A stretch of 64,000 nucleotides of DNA from Nitrospinaceae bacterium (GTDB lineage Bacteria; Nitrospinota; Nitrospinia; Nitrospinales; Nitrospinaceae). The notes below the pieces were generated by a model, which worked only from the letters and a program-made list of their open reading frames with translations, had not been told where the DNA came from and did not search any database. Below, one piece after another: positions 55,434 through 64,000 of this stretch. Made by a program: the position numbers and the translations under genes. The stretch is from assembly GCA_029261535.1 (NCBI GenBank), contig JAJDBF010000070.1, positions 1-64,000 of the forward strand, in the 5' to 3' direction. The stretch's first letter is position 1. Each line of letters opens with the position of its first letter.

Positions 55434-57989
55434 ATGGAACCCTTTCTCACTCCCTGGTATGACCCTGTTCTGGTCGCCCTGTCCTATGCGATTGCGGCAG
55501 TAGGATCTTTCGTTGCGATAACATTGATGGTGCGATACCGGCAGTGCCCGGAAGAAAGCCGGTGCAAACGTCTGCTCGGTGCCGCCAGTGTCAGCATGGG
55601 AGGCGGCATCTGGTCGATGCATTTCATCGGCTTGCTGGCGATGAATTTTCCGGTAAACGTCACCTACCGTTTCGGCCCGACTGTGTTATCTCTCCTGATC
55701 GCAATCAGCGTAACCTATTATGCCTTCCGGAGCATTGTACAGGAAGGTGTCTGCGGAAAAATCCTGTCTCAATCAGGGTTTCTCATGGGCATGGGAATCA
55801 TCCTGATGCATTACCTCGGCATGTTCGCGCTCGAATTCCCTGGGAAAATTGTGTGGGACCCGTTGTGGGTCCTGGCGTCTGCTGTCATTGCCGTGACGGC
55901 ATCGATCATCGCCCTCTGGATTTTCCTCAATTTCAAGCCGGGCGGAACCGTTCGGCTGACTTTCATGAAAATCGCGGTGGCCCTGATTTTAGGCCTTGCC
56001 GTCTGTGGCATGCACTACACAGGAATGGCGGCTGTCGAAATCGTCGCGTTGGATCATATTCCGTTTCATGGAAAGTTTACGATGGAATCCAACCTGATGG
56101 CTTATGGCACGGTGGGAATGATCGTATTCATTCTTGCGCTGGCCCTCATCACCTCAAGCGCAGTCGAGGTTATGGGTAGCCGACAACGCCTCGCCGCCCT
56201 CATCCTCATCATGTCTGGAATGGTGATCAGCGTCGCGGTTTTTTCCATATACTTTCTCTACCAGACCGGGTTTGACCAGCAACGGCAACGCATGCAGGAA
56301 ATGGTCAAAAGTCAGGCGCGACTGGTAGACGCCATCGGTCGGTTCGATAAAAAATTCGGCACGAGGGCTCTGCCCGAAGGGGCCTATCACGCCACCCTGA
56401 GTCAGATTCGCGATGCTCATGCAAACTATCCAGGATTCGGCGAGACAGGGGAATTCACATTAGCCCGCAAGGAAGACGGCAAAATAAAATTCCTTCTCCA
56501 TCAGCGGTTTGAACAACGCAACCTCATGCCTGTCATCGAAATGGAATCGGTTGAGTCAATCCCCATGAAACGCGCCCTGATGGGGGAATCCGGTATCATG
56601 ATGGGGCTTGACTATCGCGGCGTGACCGTGCTGGCCGCGTTTGAGCCAGTGCCCGAACTGGGTCTCGGGCTGGTGGTCAAAATGGATATGACCGAATTAC
56701 GCGAACCCTATATCGATGCGACACTCCTGACAGGCGGACTGGGAGTGATTGCCATCGCCCTCGGGGCCTGGCTGTTTCTGGGCATCAGCAATCCCATGAT
56801 CACCCGCCTCGAAAATGAAATCACACAGCGAGAGCTGGCTCAAATCGACTTGGCCAAGAGCAAGGAAGATTTATCCAAGGCACAAGAAGTCGCCCAATTG
56901 GGCAACTGGGTCTGGGAAATGAAAACCGATGAAGTGCGTTGGTCCGACCAAACCTATCGCATCATGGGGTATACGCCGGGTGAGTTTGATAACCCTGCCG
57001 GCCAGTTTGAAAAAGCCGTGCATCCTGCCGACTGGGAAGAGGTGGATCGCAGAATTGAAGAATGCGTTGCCACAGGCAAACCTCTGGATGGGGAACACCG
57101 CATCGTTTGGCCAGATGGCACCATTCGATATGTGCTGGGAAAAGGCGAGGCCATCCTCGATGAAACGGGGACTCCGATCCGATTGGTGGGAACATTGCAG
57201 GACATCACCGAGCGCAAAGTTATCCAGGAGGAAGTGCAACGCCTGACGCTCGAAAAAGAAAAGATCGAAAATGAACTGGAAGTTGCCAAGCTGGTGCAGG
57301 AAGGGTTCCTGCCTGAAAAACCGCCATCGCCACCGGGTATTTTATTTGCCGCGCAAAGCGTACCCGCTAAATTCGTCGGCGGAGATTTCTACGATTTCAT
57401 CGACCTCGGCGAAGAACGGTTGGGACTGGTATTGGGCGATGTGTCGGGCAAGGGTGTTTCGGCGGCATTGTTCATGGCGCAACTGTTGAGCGATTTGCGC
57501 AATGTGTCCCAACTCGAAACGGATCCGGGACGCATCATGGCGAAAGTCAACGACATCCAATGCCGCCGGTCGCGCCGGGGGATGTTCGCCACCGCCGTCT
57601 ACCTTATGCTCGACATGAAATACAACACGGTCTGCGCCGCCAACGCCGGGCATCCGCCAGTGCTGGTCCGATCCGGAAAAACCGGCGACCTGCGAAAGGA
57701 AGCAAAAGACGGCGGCATTCCACTCGGCATCATGCCGTCGGTTGATTATCATTCCATGGATTTTGCGCTGGAGTCGGGCGATCAGGTTTTAACTTTCACC
57801 GATGGAGCCAATGAAGCGATCAATCCTGAACGGGAAGCCTTCGGTTTGGACCGGCTGGAAACAATTTTCAGGAGACACACCGGCACGCCGGAAGAATTGA
57901 TTTTAAAAATCCAGAGTGCCATCAACCAGTTTCGTCATCCTCAGGATCCGTCAGACGATCTCACCCTGATGTCCTTCAAAATTTTATAG
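55434..57989 (+). CDS. MHYT-PAS-PP2C signalling protein
   Basis: The 851-residue membrane protein starts with a seven-helix MHYT sensor (about 1-260) with the motifs SMHFIG, LMHYLGM and GMHYTGM, proposed to bind copper and sense oxygen, CO or NO. A periplasmic-type section (about 275-425) and a further membrane helix (about 430-450) follow. A PAS/PAC fold covers about 480-600 (VRWSDQTYRIMGYTPGEFDN, IRLVGTLQDITERK). A coiled coil leads to a SpoIIE/PP2C-type phosphatase (about 620-851) with FVGGDFYDF, LGDVSGKGVSAALFMA and FTDGANEAI. Such proteins usually dephosphorylate anti-anti-sigma (STAS) proteins. A small STAS-like protein lies 1 kb downstream on the other strand. Confidence 0.93.
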   Translation: MEPFLTPWYDPVLVALSYAIAAVGSFVAITLMVRYRQCPEESRCKRLLGAASVSMGGGIWSMHFIGLLAMNFPVNVTYRFGPTVLSLLIAISVTYYAFRSIVQEGVCGKILSQSGFLMGMGIILMHYLGMFALEFPGKIVWDPLWVLASAVIAVTASIIALWIFLNFKPGGTVRLTFMKIAVALILGLAVCGMHYTGMAAVEIVALDHIPFHGKFTMESNLMAYGTVGMIVFILALALITSSAVEVMGSRQRLAALILIMSGMVISVAVFSIYFLYQTGFDQQRQRMQEMVKSQARLVDAIGRFDKKFGTRALPEGAYHATLSQIRDAHANYPGFGETGEFTLARKEDGKIKFLLHQRFEQRNLMPVIEMESVESIPMKRALMGESGIMMGLDYRGVTVLAAFEPVPELGLGLVVKMDMTELREPYIDATLLTGGLGVIAIALGAWLFLGISNPMITRLENEITQRELAQIDLAKSKEDLSKAQEVAQLGNWVWEMKTDEVRWSDQTYRIMGYTPGEFDNPAGQFEKAVHPADWEEVDRRIEECVATGKPLDGEHRIVWPDGTIRYVLGKGEAILDETGTPIRLVGTLQDITERKVIQEEVQRLTLEKEKIENELEVAKLVQEGFLPEKPPSPPGILFAAQSVPAKFVGGDFYDFIDLGEERLGLVLGDVSGKGVSAALFMAQLLSDLRNVSQLETDPGRIMAKVNDIQCRRSRRGMFATAVYLMLDMKYNTVCAANAGHPPVLVRSGKTGDLRKEAKDGGIPLGIMPSVDYHSMDFALESGDQVLTFTDGANEAINPEREAFGLDRLETIFRRHTGTPEELILKIQSAINQFRHPQDPSDDLTLMSFKIL

Positions 57990-58012
57990 GCCCCCGGCTC
58001 CCCTTCTTTAAA

Positions 58013-58528
58013 TCAGGGCGGGCCCCCCGGGAATTTTTTTCCGGTCTGCTGGCGGTCGACCTCCGCGAGAAATTCTTTCACCGTATCAACACTCGACAAA
58101 TTTTTGAACGGTGCCACCATGCCAATAATGCACAACGACAGGATGAAAGGGTCATCGCGTCCGCTGAGAATAACCATACTGTCGACGTAGTCTTCCTTAA
58201 ACCAGGGCAGGTCGTTCACGTTGACTGGAAGCGGAATAGTCTCAAGGTAAATGGGCAAACCGTATTTTTCCGAAAGATATTCTTTCAGCTCTTCGACTTC
58301 GCTCTTCTGTAGCAGATTATTAACCCTCTGCTGGAGCCAGCGCATATATCTCCGATCATCATTCACCTCAGCCGACACTCTCAAGTCCTCAAAGTTTTTT
58401 ATGTACTTGTGGATCGGCAGATGTTCATCGCGCAGGTAACACACCCAATCGATGCGTATGTCTTCCTCCTCATGCGGCAAGGTCAGCCGCGACGAGGGTA
58501 TCAGCGAATAGGCTTTAAAAAGATACAT
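58013..58528 (-). CDS. Small protein of unknown function
   Basis: The 171-residue soluble protein contains a long helix-rich middle (RRYMRWLQQRVNNLLQKSEV) and a later strand-rich part (YVDSMVILSGRDDPFILSLC). The N-terminal SYLIPSSRLTLP section looks beta-rich. No signal peptide, membrane span or recognised domain. It converges on the MHYT gene with 23 bases between the stops, and ends with a Gly-Gly-Pro-Pro tail. Neighbours give no clear function. Confidence 0.65.
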   Translation of the reverse strand: MYLFKAYSLIPSSRLTLPHEEEDIRIDWVCYLRDEHLPIHKYIKNFEDLRVSAEVNDDRRYMRWLQQRVNNLLQKSEVEELKEYLSEKYGLPIYLETIPLPVNVNDLPWFKEDYVDSMVILSGRDDPFILSLCIIGMVAPFKNLSSVDTVKEFLAEVDRQQTGKKFPGGPP

Positions 58529-58720
58529 TGCAATTCAACCTGAGTGCCGGGAAAAATAGGTTTGACTTCTGCTTCGACATTATACGTTCTTTTTCCTGCC
58601 AACAGGCCGGTCCAACCCAAAATGAAATCCTTTGATTAACCCTTAACTAACCGGAATCCATTAATTTCCCAATCAAAAAACCCGATAAGTAGCGTAAGAT
58701 CGTTTTAACTGGAGGTCGAT

Positions 58721-58930
58721 ATGAGCCTGAAATGGAAAGAACTATTTGTCGGTTTACTGGATCGGGCGGAAGAGCCGCACCCCGAAACCGGGGAGACGGG
58801 TCCTTCAAAAACCCCCTATCCTATTGAGGGTGACGAAGAAGCGTTGACCGATGAAGTGCCGTACAAACTGGAGCCCAGCCTGGCCGAAGCCGAACAGTAT
58901 CTTGATCGTATCCGCCGCCAGGGATTGTGA
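58721..58930 (+). CDS. Small acidic protein of unknown function
   Basis: The 69-residue protein is acidic and proline-containing (EEPHPETGETGPSKTPYPIE), and ends with a helix (AEQYLDRIRRQGL). A GGAGG site lies about 6 bases before the ATG. A TTAACT-like promoter region with a run of A and T precedes it. No family was recognised. It converges on the STAS-like gene with 15 bases between the stops. Confidence 0.6.
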   Translation: MSLKWKELFVGLLDRAEEPHPETGETGPSKTPYPIEGDEEALTDEVPYKLEPSLAEAEQYLDRIRRQGL

Positions 58931-58945
58931 GTCTAGCAGGGCGAC

Positions 58946-59296
58946 CTAAATATCCCCGAGTTCGTCTTCTTCGAACAGGGATTGCATCGCCTCGACATCT
59001 GCCTGTTCCGTCGCCTGCTGATCGGCCCGATCAAGAAAATCGTTGACCGTCCTCAAGTGTTCTTCAGAAATATTGCATAACGACACTCTTTGCATGACGG
59101 TTTCCTTCTCAAAGTGATTGAGGAGCTTGCCCATCGACCCCATCAAGAATGGCGAAAAGACCATCTCCACTCCGCTGAAATCAAGATCAACCGATCGCTT
59201 TTCCTTCAATTCCGAAAACAACCGCTCGTATAATTTTTGCCCGTCATCAAGAGCCACGCATCGCAGCCCACACAATTCGCTTAATTTGATTCGCAT
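58946..59296 (-). CDS. STAS-like domain protein (DUF4325 type)
   Basis: The start at 59296 follows a short upstream frame (59305 is also possible). The 116-residue protein resembles the STAS-like DUF4325 family: a beta-strand with CGLRCVALDDGQKLYERLF, then SVDLDFSGVEMVFSPFLMGSMGKLL, and a C-terminal acidic tail (EEDELGDI). Such proteins are thought to bind partners in membrane-stress signalling. The conserved strand-turn FSGVEMVFSPFL is where a phosphorylated Ser would sit in anti-anti-sigma factors. Possible partner of the MHYT-PP2C protein 1 kb away. Confidence 0.72.
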   Translation of the reverse strand: MRIKLSELCGLRCVALDDGQKLYERLFSELKEKRSVDLDFSGVEMVFSPFLMGSMGKLLNHFEKETVMQRVSLCNISEEHLRTVNDFLDRADQQATEQADVEAMQSLFEEDELGDI

Positions 59297-59540
59297 GATA
59301 TTCAACTATCCTTTAAAAAATCACCCATAGAGTTTCCCGGCTGATTTGGTTACAATTCGGCTTTTCATCAACCACCTTGCGACTCCTCACCGGAGAGGTG
59401 CTGGCGCACGGCTAGCGTAAAACAGAGCATGTTTCCTGCTAGCTGACCGCAAGGTCCGGTGGGGCAGATTGATTTCACCTTGCCGGGTTTTATATTCTGG
59501 CTTAGAACTTTTTCGCCTAACCTCCACAGGACCCGCATCC

Positions 59541-59675
59541 ATGTCGCCCCACCAAGCGTCCCGACAAAAAGACAACGCCGAAAAACTCCGTGGATTTTTT
59601 ATCCGGTTTTTTTACGTGGTCATTGTCGGCGGCGGCATCCTCTACCATTTTATTCTATTTCCTGCCTTTCGATAA
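59541..59675 (+). CDS. Possible small membrane protein
   Basis: A 44-residue frame starts MSPHQASRQKDNAEKLRGFF and has one hydrophobic helix (VVIVGGGILYHFILFPAF). The charged-then-hydrophobic layout is plausible for a small membrane protein, like the one at 55.2 kb, but there is no clear ribosome binding site and codon evidence is weak. Confidence 0.35.
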   Translation: MSPHQASRQKDNAEKLRGFFIRFFYVVIVGGGILYHFILFPAFR

Positions 59676-59727
59676 CAAGAATCAGCTTTTCATCAGCCCG
59701 TAAATATAAAGAAACCTTTCGCATACT

Positions 59728-59859
59728 CCCCCTTTTAAAAGGGGGCTGGGGGGATTTAGAAACTGTGGGTTAATCAGACACTATTTTGTACAAATCGGTT
59801 TCAATTCAAATAAAGGTTTAAAATCACCCTGCTACGCTTCCCTCTTTATAAAGAGGGAA
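59728..59859. repeat. Palindromic repeats in intergenic DNA
   Basis: CCCCCTTTTAAAAGGGGG at 59728-59745 is a perfect 18-base palindrome followed by CTGGGGGGATTT. A perfect 22-base palindrome with TTCCCTCTTTATAAAGAGGG lies at 59838-59859. A related G/C-rich motif occurs near 40598-40615. Such palindromes form cruciforms or bidirectional hairpins but are not followed by T runs here. Confidence 0.7.
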
Positions 59860-60214
59860 TATTGAGTAACCCCAAAACCCAAAATCCAAGGCGAGATTCT
59901 TCGTCACCCTTCGGGTTCCTCAGAATGACATGCGCAGGTTTCCTTTTCTTTTTGCCGACACCGCCACCTTGCGGTGAAGCTAACGGGCTCACCGTTCATG
60001 AGCTAACAAAATTTTTGAGCGCATTGCAAAATGTTTTAAGTCCGCCGTGCGCGGAGCACCCGTGCGGCGAGCACCCAAAAATTATTGATTTTGGCGGGAT
60101 AGCGCAACCTGACCGAAAAAATTCACACTGGGCTTTTGACACCCACTACAGACCCTCATATAATCAATTGATAAAAAACGTGTTGTCTGGTTTAAAGGTT
60201 GCCGGGAGAAGAAC

Positions 60215-60643
60215 GTGATCGGTTCCGAAAAAGGGTTCACTTTAATTGAAATCATCAGCATCATTGTGTTGATGGGAATTCTCGCCGCCGTGGCACTGCC
60301 ACGGTTCAACACAGGCACCCTTGATGTCAATTCGGCGGCGCAGATTGTGCGGTCGGACCTGCGGTTTTTGCAACGGCTCGCCATGGGACAAAACACGGTG
60401 ACCATGAGCATCAACTTTGCCAATGGAGCTGGGACGTATAACACGTTCGACACCGCTGGCAATGTCGTCAACCGCAACCTGCCACAAAATACAACCATCG
60501 CCTCGGCGACGAAAAACCTGGGCTACAACAGATTTGGCGAACCGGATTTCGCGGGCGCATCGGATAATGTGCAGATCACCAACGGGGCGCAAATCATGAC
60601 CATCACCATCGAACGCTTCACCGGACTGATTACAGTCAGTTGA
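60215..60643 (+). CDS. MshC-like minor pseudopilin
   Basis: The 142-residue protein starts at GTG 60215 after GGGAGAAG. It has a type IV prepilin signal G|FTLIEIISIIVLMGILAAV with Glu at +5, and a single N-terminal helix that would polymerise into a pilus. The later part, DLRFLQRLAMGQNTVTMSI, resembles the MshC/GspH type. It needs a PilD-type peptidase and an assembly ATPase, not in this window. It is the first of a four-gene cluster ordered like mshC-D-O-P. Confidence 0.82.
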   Translation: MIGSEKGFTLIEIISIIVLMGILAAVALPRFNTGTLDVNSAAQIVRSDLRFLQRLAMGQNTVTMSINFANGAGTYNTFDTAGNVVNRNLPQNTTIASATKNLGYNRFGEPDFAGASDNVQITNGAQIMTITIERFTGLITVS

Positions 60644-60662
60644 TCTTTAAGAGATTTCTATT

Positions 60663-61112
60663 ATGGGACGAAAATTTTCCAGGACAACAGGAAACGAAAC
60701 GGGCTTCAGTCTGATTGAGATCATCATATCGATTGTGCTGATCGGCATCGCCGTGCCCACCTTCAGCAACTATTTCGGCGGCCTTGACGATAGCAAGCAA
60801 CCGGAATATTTTACCGAAGCCGTGTTTCTTGCGACACGGCAGTTGGAGGGCATCCGCAACGAAACATTGACGCGGATCCCTGCCGCCGCTAACTACCCTA
60901 CCTGTGTGGCTTTCCAAACATCCCCGCCGGTTGGGGCTAACTTTAATATCGACTGCACCAGTACGGATTACGGGTTCAGTTGGTTGGTAGAGGATGTTAA
61001 CGCGCTAAACCCCAACGTAGACGCAGGAACCTTTGGCAAAAAAGTCACGCTGACTGTTTCTCGTACCGCCACGGGTGCCATGCCGTCTTTCCAACTGGTC
61101 ACCCTGTTTTGA
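60663..61112 (+). CDS. MshD-like minor pseudopilin
   Basis: The 149-residue protein has the prepilin motif G|FSLIEIIISIVLIGIAVPTF with Glu at +5. The leader (GRKFSRTTGNETG) is basic. The C-terminal part has two cysteines (YPTCVAFQ and NIDCTSTD) that may form a disulfide, and ends MPSFQLVTLF. It fits a PilV/MshD minor pilin. It lies 20 bases after the MshC-like gene and 4 bases before the next gene. Confidence 0.8.
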   Translation: MGRKFSRTTGNETGFSLIEIIISIVLIGIAVPTFSNYFGGLDDSKQPEYFTEAVFLATRQLEGIRNETLTRIPAAANYPTCVAFQTSPPVGANFNIDCTSTDYGFSWLVEDVNALNPNVDAGTFGKKVTLTVSRTATGAMPSFQLVTLF

Positions 61113-61116
61113 TCTG

Positions 61117-62424
61117 ATGCCCATGAAACCAACCCCCACATCTCCGGTAAACATTCGCTTCCATAGACCAGGGGTCTGCCAGATGCTGAGGTTTAACTCT
61201 CAAGCCGGTTTCACACTGCAAGGCGGGTTCACACTGATTGAAGTCATCGTCTCCATCGTGTTGATCGGCATCGTCGGCGTAGTGTCTCTCGGTTTCCTCA
61301 CCAACCTGATTCAAACCAATCAAGATTCGTCCGGCCAACTGGAAGTCCTTGAAGATGTCAACACAGCACTGCTGTTCATGTCGCGGGAACTGCGCCAGGT
61401 CGATGAATTCTCCTGGCCTATCCGTTGCGGCAATCCGGCGGTTGCCTGTGTTCCCAATACGGCTTACCCTCGAATCCAGTTTTCAAAAGACGCAGAAGTG
61501 CCACTCGACCCGGCGCGGCGTGACACCAATACGGACGATATTGTTTACAACCTGAACGGCACCACTCTGGAGAGAATCAGCAACGGCATCACCACCACAC
61601 TGGCCACCAACGTCCAAACATTTTCTATAACAGAGATACCGAATCCCGGAGCACCGACAACCCCTACCGGTTTATTCCAGCTTGTTCTCACCATTAGCAG
61701 ACCCTCGACCGACCCAGGGACCAACTACAATTTTGTCGGCACCACCGCCGTTCAAATCCGCAACCGCCTATCATCCCCATTGAATGTCGCGTTTGTGGTC
61801 GACAACCCAGGTTCCCTGCACAGTGAACGGGAAGTGGACTACAACAATCATCTACAAAATGTACTCGGTCACGCAGTCACTCTGATTAATGACGGTGATG
61901 CCATCAACACCTGGACACCCACCAACTTTGACGTTGTCATTATATCGGGAGACACGGATGAGGATGACCCGACCCCGGTCGGGCTGTCCGGTGTGGCGGT
62001 CTCCATCATCACCTTGCACTCGAAGGATGTCGACAATTTCAGCCTGGGAACCGATGAAGACAGGAACGGCGAGGAAGTGGTGGCCACGGTACAAATAGCC
62101 AATCACTTCATCACCAGAGTCTTTGGGTTGGGTAACTTTGCTTTTGATGATGGGGTCGCTGTCAACACACCTGACCGCGGATACATAGAGGGTTTCGCCG
62201 ATGATGCGAACAGTGAAGTGACCAGCCTGATTTCCTATGCTTCTGCCGCACGATCCAAACTGTTGGTTGTCCAAAATGGGGGAACTCTGGCCACCGGCGG
62301 CACCGCTCCGGCACGTCGCGCTTATCTAGGCATGCGCGAATACCGTGAGGGAGGAAGAGTTCTCAACAATAACGGACTCAAACTGTTCAACCGCACGCTG
62401 GCCTGGGCGGCCGGACTGGATTAA
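61117..62424 (+). CDS. PilW/MshO-like minor pilin fused to a ThuA-like domain
   Basis: The start is placed at 61117, just after the stop of the previous gene. The longer frame from 61075 would lie inside it. A long leader precedes the prepilin signal G|FTLIEVIVSIVLIGIVGVV with Glu at +5. The pilin-like body runs to about residue 215. Residues about 222-435 look like a ThuA-type or class I amidotransferase-like fold: NVAFVVDNPG, FDVVIISGDTDED, VSIITLHSKDVD, a LLVVQNGG strand and a final GLKLFNRTLAWAAGL helix. That fusion is unusual for a minor pilin. The next gene starts directly after its stop. Confidence 0.72.
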   Translation: MPMKPTPTSPVNIRFHRPGVCQMLRFNSQAGFTLQGGFTLIEVIVSIVLIGIVGVVSLGFLTNLIQTNQDSSGQLEVLEDVNTALLFMSRELRQVDEFSWPIRCGNPAVACVPNTAYPRIQFSKDAEVPLDPARRDTNTDDIVYNLNGTTLERISNGITTTLATNVQTFSITEIPNPGAPTTPTGLFQLVLTISRPSTDPGTNYNFVGTTAVQIRNRLSSPLNVAFVVDNPGSLHSEREVDYNNHLQNVLGHAVTLINDGDAINTWTPTNFDVVIISGDTDEDDPTPVGLSGVAVSIITLHSKDVDNFSLGTDEDRNGEEVVATVQIANHFITRVFGLGNFAFDDGVAVNTPDRGYIEGFADDANSEVTSLISYASAARSKLLVVQNGGTLATGGTAPARRAYLGMREYREGGRVLNNNGLKLFNRTLAWAAGLD

Positions 62425-64000
62425 ATGATGAAACTACATCACCATCTAAAAAATGAATCGGGTATCGCCACCCTCCTCATGGTGGTCGCCGGGCTGGTCA
62501 TCGTCGCCATAGTCGGGATGAATTTCATCATTGAACAACAGAACAAGCATAGCGGATCAGCCGTGACGGTCAACGCCGAGCAAGCACAAGCCAACGCCGA
62601 AGCGGGTTACCGCTATGCCACTAAATGCTTGACCGGTAGTGATGCCGGATGCCGCTGCAACGATGTCGGGGCCAATGGCTGCACAGACTGGCCCAACATG
62701 CTGGCCTTCGCCCCCGTCACCCTAGGTTCGGGGAACTTTACGGTAACCTTCAACAACTTAGCCAATTGTTCAATCGGCATCACCTCCGTTGGAACCGTCA
62801 ACAACACGCGCCGGACCATCAACAACATCCTGTCGCGCAACGCTATCGGTGGCGCAGTGGGAACGGTGACCGTTGCCAACCCGCAGGCCGTATTAGGCCC
62901 TTTTATCCCACTTATTTCCGTTTTAAATCGACAGGAAGCCCAGGAACTTTCCAATAACAACAACACCGTCACTGAAAACAATTACGTTGTGCCCGCCGGA
63001 AACAATCTGGTACTGGTCGTACTAGCAGGAGGCACGGGAAATGGCAACAAACTGCCTACAGGGGTCACCTTCGGCGGTGTCCCGATGATTTTGGCAGACC
63101 AAAGGCAACATGGCGGGGGAGGTAATGACCGGAATGGTGTCGCGCAATATTATTTAGACGTTACTGCGGGTCAGGTCGGAGATATAGTCGTGACTTATGC
63201 GGGAAACAACCGGAATCGGACGCTGGTTGCTGTGACACTGACCAATGCACTTTCTCCTCCAGAAAACACAGAGAACGACCGTGAACGGGATGATGATATT
63301 AGAGACAGCATTACGACTCTTACCACTAACGCCATGGTCATCAGCACGGCTTACGCCAATCGCGACCAAGATGCCTTTGCCATTGGCACTGGCCACATAG
63401 AAATCACTGCGCCAAATACCCCAAACGGCGAAGCTGAAGCAGGCATGGGGCGTCGACAAGCAGGGGCACCAGGCAACGTTAACAATATTGGGTTTGATAA
63501 TAATATCAATAACACCCGCTGGGTCATGGCCCTGGCTTCCTACCCTCATGCCAACCGGACCATCTCAATGAATTATACAGTACCTGCCGGAGCCAACCAG
63601 ATTCTGGTGGTGGTCGCAGGTGCCGAGGATGGGATTGCCCCTGTCAGTGCCGGCGGTCCCCTTCCCACCAATGCCACATTTAACGGAATTCCTATGAACC
63701 TTGTGAATAACCGTCTCGTTCCTTTACCTGCCGCTGCTGTTTTTTCAGCTGGACTTGGAATGTTCTGGGTCGCGGTAAATACTGGAGACACAGGTACAAT
63801 CACAGCGACCTATGCTGATAGCAGTATCGATAACAAAACCCTACACGCCTACACATTAAATAATGCCACTGGACCACCAGAAAGAATTGTTGGAAATATC
63901 AGCACCAGTAGCCCAAATATAATTGCCCCCTTTACCAATACCCTGACTGCGGGGGCCATGATTGCCAGCGGAGGTTACCAGGGGGAAAACACCTTCACCG
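62425..64000 (+). CDS. PilX/MshP-like pilin-family protein with repeated surface domains (partial)
   Basis: The frame opens at ATG 62425, right after the preceding TAA, and runs past the window end without a stop (525 residues visible). The N-terminus has GIATLLMVVAGLVIVAIVGM, a PilX-type helix without the +5 Glu. A cysteine-rich part (CLTGSDAGCRCNDVGANGC) follows. Two repeats of a beta-rich domain start near residues 186 and 382 (VVPAGNNLVLVVLAGG, TVPAGANQILVVVAGAEDG), each with a TFGGVPM or TFNGIPM phrase. The length suggests an adhesin tip fused to a minor pilin, like MshP and MshQ joined. Confidence 0.75.
   Translation, partial: MMKLHHHLKNESGIATLLMVVAGLVIVAIVGMNFIIEQQNKHSGSAVTVNAEQAQANAEAGYRYATKCLTGSDAGCRCNDVGANGCTDWPNMLAFAPVTLGSGNFTVTFNNLANCSIGITSVGTVNNTRRTINNILSRNAIGGAVGTVTVANPQAVLGPFIPLISVLNRQEAQELSNNNNTVTENNYVVPAGNNLVLVVLAGGTGNGNKLPTGVTFGGVPMILADQRQHGGGGNDRNGVAQYYLDVTAGQVGDIVVTYAGNNRNRTLVAVTLTNALSPPENTENDRERDDDIRDSITTLTTNAMVISTAYANRDQDAFAIGTGHIEITAPNTPNGEAEAGMGRRQAGAPGNVNNIGFDNNINNTRWVMALASYPHANRTISMNYTVPAGANQILVVVAGAEDGIAPVSAGGPLPTNATFNGIPMNLVNNRLVPLPAAAVFSAGLGMFWVAVNTGDTGTITATYADSSIDNKTLHAYTLNNATGPPERIVGNISTSSPNIIAPFTNTLTAGAMIASGGYQGENTFT

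Larger units (their letters stand above)
59306..60214. other. Intergenic region with palindromes and dispersed repeats
   Basis: About 0.9 kb before the pilin operon holds a possible 44-residue membrane ORF (59541), an 18-base palindrome CCCCCTTTTAAAAGGGGG (59728-59745), a 22-base palindrome (59838-59859), a GCGAGATTCTTC-type repeat (59890-59934) and a 25-base word shared with 1921-1945 (60012-60036). The region resembles the gap at 1153-2086. Confidence 0.6.

Overview
The window is a chromosomal stretch from a Gram-negative, respiring, chemotactic bacterium of moderate GC content. Exported lipoproteins, MSHA-type pseudopilins, a FimV/SPOR envelope protein and haem-bearing and copper-bearing exported proteins point to a didermal cell. 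The very large multicopper oxidase, the hemerythrin chemoreceptor, the many small unique genes and the CFI-box protein would fit Nitrospinota or a deltaproteobacterial-grade lineage. This is an inference from gene content only, since no rRNA or other phylogenetic marker beyond ribosomal proteins L21 and L27 is present. No tRNA, rRNA, CRISPR array, intact transposase or prophage was seen.

Layout. 1-2.1 kb: an AT-rich DUF4145-like gene inside an 18-base inverted repeat pair, then a gene-free zone of dispersed repeats. 2.1-8.7 kb: a 1631-residue exported multicopper oxidase, an ECF sigma factor and a divergent ferritin-like diiron protein. 9-15.3 kb: a soluble chemoreceptor with two duplicated PAS-like modules and a hemerythrin tail, a haem-oxygenase-like diiron enzyme divergent from an EgtD-like methyltransferase, and an exported protein of unknown function. 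15.4-21.6 kb: Hsp20, small membrane proteins, a sterol-desaturase-family hydroxylase, an MFS exporter, peptide deformylase and HU. 21.6-29.6 kb: a FimV/SPOR protein, a di-haem lipoprotein, a lytic transglycosylase, a zinc-ribbon protein with acidic repeats, and the rplU-rpmA-obg ribosome cluster with a clear promoter. 29.7-36.4 kb: three methyltransferase or repair enzymes, shikimate kinase, a Sel1-like protein and three leucine-rich-repeat proteins. 36.8-44.3 kb: a TusA-like protein without its cysteine, a carbamoyltransferase/DUF5989/SxtJ/CoaX operon, an HDOD-histidine kinase operon and a coupled pair of tiny genes. 44.6-59.3 kb: a pentapeptide-repeat protein, a helical orphan, a 1553-residue CFI-box protein, a diguanylate cyclase, a uracil-DNA glycosylase, an epimerase-like protein, a MHYT-PAS-PP2C phosphatase and a small STAS-like protein. 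60.2-64 kb: a minor-pilin operon in the order mshC-D-O-P, whose PilW/MshO-like member carries a ThuA-like C-terminal domain and whose last gene runs off the window.

Common themes are redox and oxygen handling (copper oxidase, erythrin, hemerythrin receptor, diiron oxidase, di-haem protein) and signal transduction without a standard partner nearby (sigma factor, HDOD/kinase, GGDEF, MHYT/PP2C, STAS-like). At least two families of short hairpin-forming, MITE-like repeats sit in the gaps. The least explained parts are the diiron oxidase/EgtD-like pair, the pilin with a ThuA-like domain, the leucine-rich-repeat cluster and the hairpin elements that abut stop codons.
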